This document shows positions 57,019-64,000 of a stretch of 64,000 nucleotides of DNA, one piece after another. Each line of letters opens with the position of its first letter. Positions within the stretch are counted from its first letter, which is position 1. Below the pieces are notes generated by a model. It saw only the letters and a list, made by a program, of their open reading frames with translations. It had not been told where the DNA came from and did not search any database. Where the stretch lies: the NCBI RefSeq assembly GCF_027570035.1, contig NZ_JAKMUU010000002.1:186001-250000 (forward strand), in the 5' to 3' direction. The position numbers and the translations under genes are program-made. The DNA is from Corynebacterium curieae (GTDB taxonomy: Bacteria > Actinomycetota > Actinomycetes > Mycobacteriales > Mycobacteriaceae).

Positions 57019-57879
57019 ATGAAACTGGCTACCCTACGCACCGGCTTTGGCACCTCCGCTATCCGCATCGATGGGGACAATGTGGGTGTCGAATTGGATT
57101 ATGAGGATGTGGGCCAGCTGCTGCGCAGCGAGGATTGGCGTAAGGCCGCCCAGCTTTCCGGCGAACCGGTGGTCTTTGACCACGCTGACTTGGAGGCCGT
57201 GGTACCAGCTCCCGGCAAAGTCATTTGCGTTGGGCTCAATTACGCCAAGCACATCCGCGAAATGGGACGCGAATTTCCCAAGCATCCCACCCTGTTCATC
57301 AAGTTCGCGGATGCCCTTACAGGCCCATATGACGATGTATTCATTCCAGAATATGGCACACAACAGTTGGATTATGAGGGCGAACTGGCGGTAATCATTG
57401 GCGAGCGCGCCCACCATGTCAGCCGAGACGAGGCCCTTGACTATGTGGCCGGATACGCCATTATGAACGACTACACGCTGCGTGATTTCCAGCGCCAAAC
57501 TAGCCAGTTCCATGCCGGCAAGTCCTTTTATCGCACCGCCGGCTTCGGACCTTGGCTGACGACTGCTGACGAGTGGGCTCCGGGTTCTGGAGCCATACTT
57601 ACCACTACAGTAGACGACGAAGAAAGACAGCGTGATAACACCGATGACCTTATCTTTTCGGTAGCCCAGCTTATCGAGTTTTGCTCGCAGCTTTATCCGC
57701 TAAATCCAGGAGACGTCATCGTTACTGGCACCCCGGAAGGCGTTGGCTTTGCACGAGAGCCGCAGCAGTTTATTCACGATGGCCAAAACGTAACGATTTC
57801 CATTGAGGGCTTGGGGCATATTTCCAATACAACCCGCTTTGGCGAACCCGGCTGCGGCCCAGGCTGTACCTGCGCTTAA
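57019..57879 (+). CDS. Fumarylacetoacetate hydrolase family protein
   Basis: 286-residue FAH-fold enzyme. Metal ligands are in LDYEGELAVIIGERA (E-x-E) and in MNDYTLRDFQ; the signature GDVIVTGTPEGVGFAREP is complete. Members cleave or decarboxylate 2-oxo acids (acylpyruvate hydrolase, 2-hydroxyhepta-2,4-diene-1,7-dioate isomerase, oxaloacetate decarboxylase). Substrate is unknown. The start is 5 bases after pth, so they are cotranscribed. The C-terminus ends in a Cys-rich GCGPGCTCA. Confidence 0.88.
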   Translation: MKLATLRTGFGTSAIRIDGDNVGVELDYEDVGQLLRSEDWRKAAQLSGEPVVFDHADLEAVVPAPGKVICVGLNYAKHIREMGREFPKHPTLFIKFADALTGPYDDVFIPEYGTQQLDYEGELAVIIGERAHHVSRDEALDYVAGYAIMNDYTLRDFQRQTSQFHAGKSFYRTAGFGPWLTTADEWAPGSGAILTTTVDDEERQRDNTDDLIFSVAQLIEFCSQLYPLNPGDVIVTGTPEGVGFAREPQQFIHDGQNVTISIEGLGHISNTTRFGEPGCGPGCTCA

Positions 57880-57955
57880 GCTGTGCCCAGGTTCTCACCC
57901 CGACGAGGGCGGGACCGTTTTCTCCCCTGCTACCCGCGCCGGTTAAGCTGGGTTA

Positions 57956-58843
57956 ATGAGCACAAAAAGCAGCAAATCCCCCAAGAAACTCAACAAGAAG
58001 GCCTACGAAAAGGAACTCGAGCGCCTTCAGGCAGAGCTCGTGGACATGCAGCAGTGGGTCGTTGAAACCGGTGCCCGCGTAGTCATCATCATGGAAGGCC
58101 GCGACGCCGCCGGCAAGGGCTCCGCGATTAAGCGCATCACCCAGTACCTCAACCCACGTACCTGCCGCATCGAGGCACTGCCCGCGCCGAACTCTCGTGA
58201 GCAGGGCCAGTGGTACTTCCAGCGCTACGTGGAAAAGCTGCCTACCAAGGGCGAAATCGTCATCTTTGACCGCTCCTGGTACAACCGCGCCGGCGTCGAG
58301 CGCGTCATGGGCTTTTGCACGGACCAAGAATACGTCCGCTTCCTCCACCAAGCACCGACCTTTGAGCAGATGCTGGTAGAAGACGGCATCATGCTGCGCA
58401 AGTACTGGTTCTCGGTCTCCGATGAGGAGCAGATTAAGCGCTTTGAATCCCGCCGCAACGATCCGTTGCGCCGTTGGAAGCTCTCCTCTATGGATCTACA
58501 GTCCATTACCCGCTGGGAAGACTACTCCCGTGCCAAGGATGCGATGTTCATCCACACCGATACCCCGACCGCCCCGTGGTACACCGTGGAATCAGAAGAT
58601 AAGAAGCGCTCGCGTATCAACGTCATTTCGCACCTGCTGAGCACCATTCCATACGAGAAGATCGAGCGCGAGATGCCAAAGATTCCGCAGCGCCCTGAGT
58701 CTGATGGCGAAGCCTACGAACGCCCCGCCCGCGAAGAGTTCCGCTACGTACCGGACGTCGCCGCCAAGCTGGAGCGCAAGTCCGAGCACAAGACGGCGAA
58801 GAAGACTTCAAAGAAGGGCAAGAAGAAGGATAAGAAGAAGTAG
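57956..58843 (+). CDS. ppk2: Polyphosphate kinase 2
   Basis: PPK2 family, 295 residues, transferring phosphate between polyphosphate and nucleotides (preferring nucleotide phosphorylation from polyP). Walker A is VIIMEGRDAAGKGSAIKRI, the lid region contains RIEALPAPNSREQGQWYFQRYVEKLP and Walker B is IVIFDRSWYNRAGVERVMGF. The C-terminal 25 residues are a Lys-rich tail (KTAKKTSKKGKKKDKKK) that could bind the polyanion. No clear ribosome-binding site is visible, so translation may be leaderless. Confidence 0.94.
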   Translation: MSTKSSKSPKKLNKKAYEKELERLQAELVDMQQWVVETGARVVIIMEGRDAAGKGSAIKRITQYLNPRTCRIEALPAPNSREQGQWYFQRYVEKLPTKGEIVIFDRSWYNRAGVERVMGFCTDQEYVRFLHQAPTFEQMLVEDGIMLRKYWFSVSDEEQIKRFESRRNDPLRRWKLSSMDLQSITRWEDYSRAKDAMFIHTDTPTAPWYTVESEDKKRSRINVISHLLSTIPYEKIEREMPKIPQRPESDGEAYERPAREEFRYVPDVAAKLERKSEHKTAKKTSKKGKKKDKKK

Positions 58844-58872
58844 CAGCACCGGCTATATTACTATCTTCATTC

Positions 58873-60051
58873 ATGAGCACTGACACCGCCGCGCAAGCGC
58901 GTTTAGGAGATAAAATCCTCACTGCGGTGGCGGTGCTCATTGCGCTATTTTATGTGATTTCTGCCGCGAAGAATCCCAGCATAATTGAGATTATTCAGGC
59001 AGGTCTATCGTTGCTATTCCTGCCATTTATGTGGATCTGGCGGAGCCGTCCCGTGCTCAGCGCCACGGGCTTTATTGTGCTGCTCGCGGCATGGGCCGTG
59101 GCTTGGATGAGCCAGCTGCCCACCAATCTAGGGCTTACCCCTTGGGCCCTGACTGCCCCCATGGCGGTGTATGCCACCTCCCGCTATGTCACGCGCCGTG
59201 CCATTCCTCGCACGGTACTGGCTCTAACGATTCTTGGCTCCTTCATTTCGCCATTCATGTGGCGCATAGATCCGGAGTCTTTCGTTTTGCATTACCAACT
59301 GGACCGCCGCTACGTGGCCATGTTGGTCGTGCACTGGGCTGTTTTGGGCACTACCTACTTCGCCGCCGTACGCTACTTCGACTTGGCACGCCAGCGCGAG
59401 CGCCTAGCCCAAAAGCGTTTCCGCCAAGCCCAAGAAGAAGAGCGATTGCTCATCGCACGAGAGTTGCATGATGTATTGGCCCATTCCCTAACTTTGATAA
59501 AGGTTCAGGCCAATGCTGGAATCATTGCCGGGCGATCAGATGCTAAAGCTGCCGAGGAAGCGCTGACCAGCATTCGCGATGGTGCGGATTCTGCGTTGGA
59601 AGAGGTTCGCGGCATCGTCACGGCGCTGCGCAGCACCGGCCCCACCGCTCTGAAGCCCACCACGCAGCTAGAGCACATCGAGGGAATTATCGATGGATTC
59701 CGCACGGCGGGCTTGGATATTTCTGCCCGCCTGCCACAAAATTGCGAGGTTGCAGCGCTCACGCAATTGGCCCTGGTGCGCATCATTTCTGAAGGCCTAA
59801 CTAATGCGTTGCGGCATCAAGGAGCCGGTACACGGGTGGAAGTAGAGCTAGCGCTAGCCGACGTCGCCCAGATCGCCCTTATATCTACCAACCCCTCCCC
59901 AACTGCCAGCCAAGTGCCCGGCAGCGGTGTGGGTCTTGTTGGCATTGCAGAACGCGCACACGCTTTGGGTGGAAAGCTGGATGCCTGGGGCGATGCCGAA
60001 AAGTTCATCGTGCGCGCCGAGCTACCGTTGCAGAAGGAAAGCCGTGTCTAA
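58873..60051 (+). CDS. Sensor histidine kinase (NarL/DesK type, HisKA_3)
   Basis: 392 residues. Five or six membrane helices (about 15-165) without a large sensor loop, then the dimerisation domain with H199 in LLIARELHDVLAHSLTLIKVQANAG and the HATPase domain (ISEGLTNALRHQGAGTRVEVEL...GSGVGLVGIAERAHALGGKL). Membrane-embedded sensing points to envelope or antibiotic stress. The response regulator start overlaps its stop by 8 bases. Confidence 0.93.
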   Translation: MSTDTAAQARLGDKILTAVAVLIALFYVISAAKNPSIIEIIQAGLSLLFLPFMWIWRSRPVLSATGFIVLLAAWAVAWMSQLPTNLGLTPWALTAPMAVYATSRYVTRRAIPRTVLALTILGSFISPFMWRIDPESFVLHYQLDRRYVAMLVVHWAVLGTTYFAAVRYFDLARQRERLAQKRFRQAQEEERLLIARELHDVLAHSLTLIKVQANAGIIAGRSDAKAAEEALTSIRDGADSALEEVRGIVTALRSTGPTALKPTTQLEHIEGIIDGFRTAGLDISARLPQNCEVAALTQLALVRIISEGLTNALRHQGAGTRVEVELALADVAQIALISTNPSPTASQVPGSGVGLVGIAERAHALGGKLDAWGDAEKFIVRAELPLQKESRV

Positions 60052-60703
60052 GATTCGTGTCCTGCTCGCCGATGACCAAGCGATGCTTGTCGCCGCTTTG
60101 TCCACCATTCTCAACGCACAGGATGATATTGAGGTCGTGGCCACCACGAACACCGGCGCAGAAGCCGTCACCGCGGCGATGAGCCACCGCATTGATGTAG
60201 CCATCCTGGATATCCGAATGCCGGGAATGGACGGCATCGCCGCGGCCCAAGCAATCCTTTCTCGCGTCCCTGACTGCCGCGTCATCATGCTCACCACGTT
60301 TAATGAAGACGATTTGGTGGCTCAATCTATCGCCGCTGGCGCACATGGGTTTTTGCTCAAAGACGCCGATCCGGAGGTACTTGCGGGGGCTGTCCGGGAC
60401 GTCGCCAAGGGCGCATCGGTACTGGCTGCTCAGGTAACTGGACCGGTTCTGGAGACCTACCGCACCGCCCTTACCCGTGGCCAACTGAGTGCGCAGGAAC
60501 GCCAAGGGCTTAGCCTGGTTACCCGGCGCGAGATGGAGGTACTTTCGCTCATCGCCCGTGGGGCCACGAATTCTGAAATCGCCGCCGAGATGGTCATCGC
60601 TGACACGACGGTAAAGTCACATGTCTCGGCGCTGCTTTCTAAGCTTGCCGCACGCGACCGAGTGGCGCTGGTTTTGCTGGCTCAGCGCGCTGGAATTGCC
60701 TAG
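60044..60703 (+). CDS. LuxR/NarL-type response regulator
   Basis: 219 residues from the GTG at 60044 (MSKIRVLLADDQAMLVAAL), preceded by AAGGAAA; upstream readings overlap the kinase in another frame. Receiver domain with phospho-acceptor D56 (AILDIRMPG), acidic pair D10/D11 and a conserved Lys (GFLLKDAD). C-terminal HTH LVTRREMEVLSLIARGATNSEIAAEMVIADTTVKSHVSALLSKL. It pairs with the kinase and very likely controls the ABC exporter downstream. Confidence 0.94.
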   Translation: MSKIRVLLADDQAMLVAALSTILNAQDDIEVVATTNTGAEAVTAAMSHRIDVAILDIRMPGMDGIAAAQAILSRVPDCRVIMLTTFNEDDLVAQSIAAGAHGFLLKDADPEVLAGAVRDVAKGASVLAAQVTGPVLETYRTALTRGQLSAQERQGLSLVTRREMEVLSLIARGATNSEIAAEMVIADTTVKSHVSALLSKLAARDRVALVLLAQRAGIA

Positions 60704-60723
60704 TCTCCTACTACGGTAGGAGA
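60704..60723 (+). promoter_or_regulatory. Perfect inverted repeat between response regulator and ABC exporter genes
   Basis: TCTCCTAC/GTAGGAGA with a TACG centre, immediately after the response-regulator stop and 66 bases before the ABC ATPase start. No T tract follows, so an operator is more likely than a terminator. Confidence 0.6.
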
Positions 60724-60789
60724 TGTTCGCTGCGAAGTCCGTCTTGTGGGCGGAAGATATTCGCGTCCCAGCGCGCGAGACTACGCAGT

Positions 60790-61503
60790 ATGAATTATGA
60801 AGTCTCCTTTGAGCACGTCTCCAAGTCTTTTGGGCCTCACATGGTTTTGCGCGACATAGATTTTCGCATCGTGCCTGGTCGCGTCCACGCCTTATTGGGA
60901 CGCAATGGCGCCGGAAAATCTACGCTCTTTTCGATCTTTTTAGGCCTGCTCTCCGCCGATTCCGGGGTGGTTAAAGTAGATGGCGTTCCCTGGTCTCACG
61001 AAGTCCTGGACCACGTGGGTGCCTCCGTCAACGGCCCTGCCTTTTACGGGCATCTCTCTGCTGCAGCCAATCTTCGCGTACACACTAGATTGCTCGGGCT
61101 GCCGGAAGCTGAGGTCGACCGCGTGCTTTCCATCGCCGGTCTCAGCGAAGTTGGTTCCAAAAAGGCAAAGTCTTTTTCTACCGGTATGAAGGCACGCCTC
61201 GCCTTGGCCCAGGCTCTCCTAGGCGATCCAGAAATCCTTGTTCTGGATGAACCACAAAATGGCCTTGATCCGCAAGGCATCGTAGAACTGCGGAACCTCT
61301 TGCAAAAGCTTGCTTCTGTCGGCCACACCGTAATCGTGAGTTCACACCAGCTCGGCGAGGTTGTCCATCTAGCCCAAGACATCACCATTCTTGCTGAGGG
61401 TTCCATTCGCTATTCCGGCGCACTAGAGAACTTGGCTCCCAGTGGTCAACTTGAAGCAGAATTTTTCCGCCTGACGTCTCCGGATGGTGAGCGCCATGTT
61501 TAA
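60790..61503 (+). CDS. ABC transporter ATP-binding protein
   Basis: 237 residues. Walker A LLGRNGAGKSTLFSIF, ABC signature region KSFSTGMKARLALAQALLG, Walker B ILVLDEPQNGLDPQG and H-loop VIVSSHQLGEV. Short, lantibiotic-immunity or CcmA-like type. The permease start overlaps its stop by 8 bases. With the two-component genes upstream it forms a sense-and-export module, probably for antimicrobial peptides or lipids. Confidence 0.93.
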   Translation: MNYEVSFEHVSKSFGPHMVLRDIDFRIVPGRVHALLGRNGAGKSTLFSIFLGLLSADSGVVKVDGVPWSHEVLDHVGASVNGPAFYGHLSAAANLRVHTRLLGLPEAEVDRVLSIAGLSEVGSKKAKSFSTGMKARLALAQALLGDPEILVLDEPQNGLDPQGIVELRNLLQKLASVGHTVIVSSHQLGEVVHLAQDITILAEGSIRYSGALENLAPSGQLEAEFFRLTSPDGERHV

Positions 61504-62986
61504 GCGCTACCTTTCCGCCGAGCTCCTGCGCAGCCGCGGTAGCGCGCTGCAATGGCTCCCGCTCCTAGCTATACCGCTCGTGGTGATGACCGTACTATTT
61601 TCCTCCTTTGCTTCCGCCGCGAAGGACGCTACTGGCGTCTTAGGATGGCAGTCCATGTTCGTCACGGGCATGTATGCACCTCTCATTGCGCTTTTTGCCA
61701 CTGTTCCCGAGCACCGAGAGGCCCGTACTCGGAGCGGCGGTACGCTGTGGCGGCGAGTCAATCCTCACTATGAACAGGCTTCCCGCTTTCTTGTCATACT
61801 CGCTAGCCTTGCGGCCTTCCATGTCCTGAATTTCGGAGTTTCCTGGGCAGTGGTCGCACTTCAAGGACGAGCGAACCATCAATTGTTACTAGTAGCTGGA
61901 GTCTATTCTTTCCTAGGCGCCATCGGCATCGCCGGTTTCGCTGCAGCGGGTGCACGTCGTTGTGGTCTTGCCGCCGCGCTCGTTGCGAGTATTGTCTGGC
62001 AGGTAGTTAGTGTTTTACCGAGCACTGTCGAAGGCAATGCGTGGTGGGCTTTCCCGCCAGCATGGCCGCTGCGGCTATTACTTCCTGCACTGCGCATTCA
62101 TCAGAATTCCGTTCCTCTCGATCCGGGAGATCCGCTGCTGCAAGAAAGTCCTTTGCCTGCTGCGGTGCTATGTCTCCTATTAGCGGTAGCCGGTACCTGC
62201 GCTGCAATCCTTACTCCTCGCCGCACACGACGTCTTTCTCTGCTCCGCCGCGCGGGGGCACCTGTTACTAATGCCACCCCAACTACCGCTGCTGGAACTT
62301 GGACCCCCGCGGCTATACCTCGTGCAGCAGCTCGTTCCCGGCTTATGGGCGCGGTGCGCGGACTTCACCGTGCCGCTTTGAGCCCCGCACTCATCGCCTG
62401 CTTAGCTTTAACCGCGCTGGCTCTGGCTTTCCTCTCCGCTATCTACCCGCCTAGCTATGTAGAGGGATTCTTCCTCTTCTTATTGCTACCGGTAGGTGCG
62501 GGGATCCTTCCCGTGATGGTGTGGCCCCTTCTCGCGCCCTCGTGGCCTCTCAGTTATATTGAGTCGCGCTATAGCCCAATCGCACTCCTTTTGTGGCTAC
62601 TTGGCACTGTTGTGATCGTGTGTTCTGCCGCATCGCTCGCGATGGTCTGCTCTGGTGGTTCTGCCATGGCCGCAGCAGCACAGCTGCCTCTGGCTGTGGG
62701 GGTGGGCTTTGCCATCACGGTAGTTTCCCTAGTTATCGTGCTGCTTTTCGGTATTTTGAGTGCGCTCGCCTTCACTATCGTAGGCACGATAGTCTCCGTA
62801 ACCCTCGGCGGTGATGTACTAGCCAAGACTTTCTTGTGGCTCCTTGCCTTTCCAGCGTGGCCGATGAATGCCGATTCTCCGGGACGCTACACCGTTGCGG
62901 CGCTTCTGACGTTGTTGATTGCTGTCGCTGGTTCATGGGCATCCGCACGGTTACTACGGACTACTGCTCTGCGGCCCACAAGGTAG
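61496..62986 (+). CDS. ABC transporter permease
   Basis: 496 residues from the ATG at 61496. About ten to twelve membrane helices in two halves, split by a hydrophilic linker near residues 240-290 (TPRRTRRLSLLRRAGAPVTNATPTTAAGTWTPAA), so it looks like two ABC-2-type permease units fused. The second half includes a Gly/Pro-rich FFLFLLLPVGAGILPVMVWPLLAP. Substrate unknown. Confidence 0.82.
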   Translation: MFKRYLSAELLRSRGSALQWLPLLAIPLVVMTVLFSSFASAAKDATGVLGWQSMFVTGMYAPLIALFATVPEHREARTRSGGTLWRRVNPHYEQASRFLVILASLAAFHVLNFGVSWAVVALQGRANHQLLLVAGVYSFLGAIGIAGFAAAGARRCGLAAALVASIVWQVVSVLPSTVEGNAWWAFPPAWPLRLLLPALRIHQNSVPLDPGDPLLQESPLPAAVLCLLLAVAGTCAAILTPRRTRRLSLLRRAGAPVTNATPTTAAGTWTPAAIPRAAARSRLMGAVRGLHRAALSPALIACLALTALALAFLSAIYPPSYVEGFFLFLLLPVGAGILPVMVWPLLAPSWPLSYIESRYSPIALLLWLLGTVVIVCSAASLAMVCSGGSAMAAAAQLPLAVGVGFAITVVSLVIVLLFGILSALAFTIVGTIVSVTLGGDVLAKTFLWLLAFPAWPMNADSPGRYTVAALLTLLIAVAGSWASARLLRTTALRPTR

Positions 62987-63011
62987 AAACGCTAAAAAGC
63001 AGCCACAATAT

Positions 63012-63031
63012 CGGGCGCTTCGGCCCGTTTT
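63012..63031 (+). terminator. Weak terminator after the ABC exporter genes
   Basis: CGGGC/GCCCG stem with a GCTTCG loop, followed by TTTT. Confidence 0.6.
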
Positions 63032-63092
63032 GGGTCAACAACGCGGCTGCAATATCGGCCCAGCGCCGGGGCGCATAAGGATAAAACGACTA

Positions 63093-63117
63093 AAGCCCGC
63101 GGTTAAGCCGCGGGCTT
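63093..63117 (-). terminator. Terminator of gapB
   Basis: AAGCCCGCGG/CCGCGGGCTT perfect 10-bp stem with a TTAAG loop, followed on the minus strand by TAG TCG. It lies 14 bases after the gapB stop. Confidence 0.82.
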
Positions 63118-63130
63118 GGGCTAGGTGCGC

Positions 63131-64000
63131 TTAAAGCTCAGCAGGAGATACGCGCTTTGGCAGAACAACCGGACGGGAATCCGCCAGCTCTTCCACAATG
63201 CGGACTACCTGGTTGGAGTAGCCGAATTCGTTGTCGTACCAGACATAGAGCACGAGGTGCTTGCCGGAGGCAATGGTGGCTACACCATCGACAATGCCGG
63301 CGTGAGTATTGCCGATGAAGTCAGAGGATACGACCTCTGGGGAGGCAATGTAGGAGATCTGCTGGCGCAGGTCAGAATGCAGGGAGACGTTGCGCAGGAA
63401 GTCATTGACCTCTTCGCGCTCTACTTCCTTTTCCAGTTCGAGGTTAAGCACAGCCATGGACACGTCTGGGGTGGGAACGCGGATGGCGTTACCGGTGAGC
63501 TTGCCTTCGAACTCCGGCAGGGCCTTAGCTACGGCCTTAGCAGCGCCGGTGGCGGTAAGCACCATGTTCAGGCCGGCAGCGCGGCCGCGACGATCGCCCT
63601 TGTGGTAGTTATCGATGAGGTTTTGGTCATTGGTGAACGAGTGTGCAGTCTCCACGTGGCCGTGGGTTACGCCGTAGCGGTCATTGATGACCTTCAGCAC
63701 TGGGGTAATGCCGTTGGTGGTGCAGGATGCGGCAGAGAGGATTGTGTCCTCATCGGTGATGTTGTCATTATTGATGCCGTAGACGATGTTCTTGATATCG
63801 CCCTTACCCGGTGCGGTCAGGAGCACGCGGGAGATGCCCTTGGCCTTGAGGTGCTGGGAAAGACCCTCGCGGTCGCGCCAAGCGCCGGTGTTATCCACCA
63901 AGATGGCATCGTCAATGCCATAAGAGGTGTAGTCGATTTCGGTGGGGTCGTTGGCGTAGATCATCTGGATCTTGGTGCCATTAGCCCAAATGACCTCGTT
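63131..64000 (-). CDS. gapB: Glyceraldehyde-3-phosphate dehydrogenase, GapB type (3' part; runs off the right edge)
   Basis: The last 290 or so residues are visible. The catalytic cysteine is in SAASCTTNGITPVLKVINDRYGV, and the C-terminal domain has NAIRVPTPDVSMAVLNLELEKEVEREEVNDFLRNVS and VWYDNEFGYSNQVVRIVEEL. The frame is open to base 64000 (NEVIWANGTKIQM), so the start is beyond the window. The S-C-T-T-N-x-I-T-P spacing and the genomic position next to rplY/pth and prs match GapB of C. glutamicum, a mainly gluconeogenic NAD(P)-dependent enzyme, rather than glycolytic GapA. That isoform call is an inference. Confidence 0.92.
   Translation of the reverse strand, partial: NEVIWANGTKIQMIYANDPTEIDYTSYGIDDAILVDNTGAWRDREGLSQHLKAKGISRVLLTAPGKGDIKNIVYGINNDNITDEDTILSAASCTTNGITPVLKVINDRYGVTHGHVETAHSFTNDQNLIDNYHKGDRRGRAAGLNMVLTATGAAKAVAKALPEFEGKLTGNAIRVPTPDVSMAVLNLELEKEVEREEVNDFLRNVSLHSDLRQQISYIASPEVVSSDFIGNTHAGIVDGVATIASGKHLVLYVWYDNEFGYSNQVVRIVEELADSRPVVLPKRVSPAEL

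Overview
The window is chromosomal DNA of an actinobacterium, almost certainly a Corynebacterium. It carries a mycothiol conjugate amidase, an LGFP-repeat lipoprotein, GapB-type glyceraldehyde-3-phosphate dehydrogenase, DUF4245/DUF4307/DUF501/DUF6542/DUF5997 proteins and many GTG starts. Its gene order matches, from memory, two Mycobacterium tuberculosis blocks (around Rv1080c-Rv1112 and Rv1014c-Rv1026). The species cannot be fixed from the sequence alone; a skin-associated corynebacterium is a reasonable guess. No prophage, transposase or CRISPR array was seen.

Layout. 1-9052 is mostly minus strand and partly accessory. It starts with the 5' part of a formate dehydrogenase whose in-frame TGA is followed by a bacterial SECIS-like hairpin, so it is read as a selenoprotein rather than a broken gene. 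Then come a pyroglutamyl peptidase, a secreted-type thermonuclease flanked by three 63-bp palindromic elements, a dicarboxylate/glutamate symporter, a PRC-barrel/DUF2382 protein, a CDF metal exporter behind a yybP-ykoY (Mn2+) riboswitch, a DJ-1/PfpI protein and YchF. 9100-32615 is the first conserved block: AI-2E transporter, rmuC, DUF6542, ispH, xseAB, DUF4245, glpX, fumC, a TetR-MFS-DUF2316 efflux operon with visible operators, a CAP protein, GNAT, phoH, an LGFP lipoprotein, a LysR-effector-domain protein with DUF5997, glyA, coaA, a mca-uppS operon, DUF4307 and greA.

32663-36387 is a variable junction with a Gly-rich PPE-like protein, a DUF3558 lipoprotein and a Bax-inhibitor-1 protein. The second conserved block runs 36671-64000: tRNA-Leu, ppx-DUF501-ftsB, eno, a MltB-like transglycosylase, mazG, mfd with its TetR neighbour, tRNA-Gln, glmU-prs, rplY, pth, ppk2 and, at the right edge, gapB. 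Its insertions are a lipoprotein plus a DUF222/HNH protein between ftsB and eno, a LysI/ArcD-type permease, a TRIC channel, two MFS/YkvI membrane proteins and a histidine kinase-response regulator-ABC exporter module (58873-62986).

Together the genes cover central carbon metabolism (glpX, fumC, eno, gapB, glyA), cell-envelope precursors (ispH, uppS, glmU, coaA), DNA and transcription maintenance (xseAB, rmuC, mfd, greA), polyphosphate metabolism (ppx, ppk2) and envelope stress or drug export (TetR-MFS, two-component ABC). The most rewarding signals are the selenocysteine formate dehydrogenase with its SECIS, the Mn2+ riboswitch with a readable translational switch, the 63-bp palindrome family, and a short-variable-arm tRNA with a Leu UAA anticodon.
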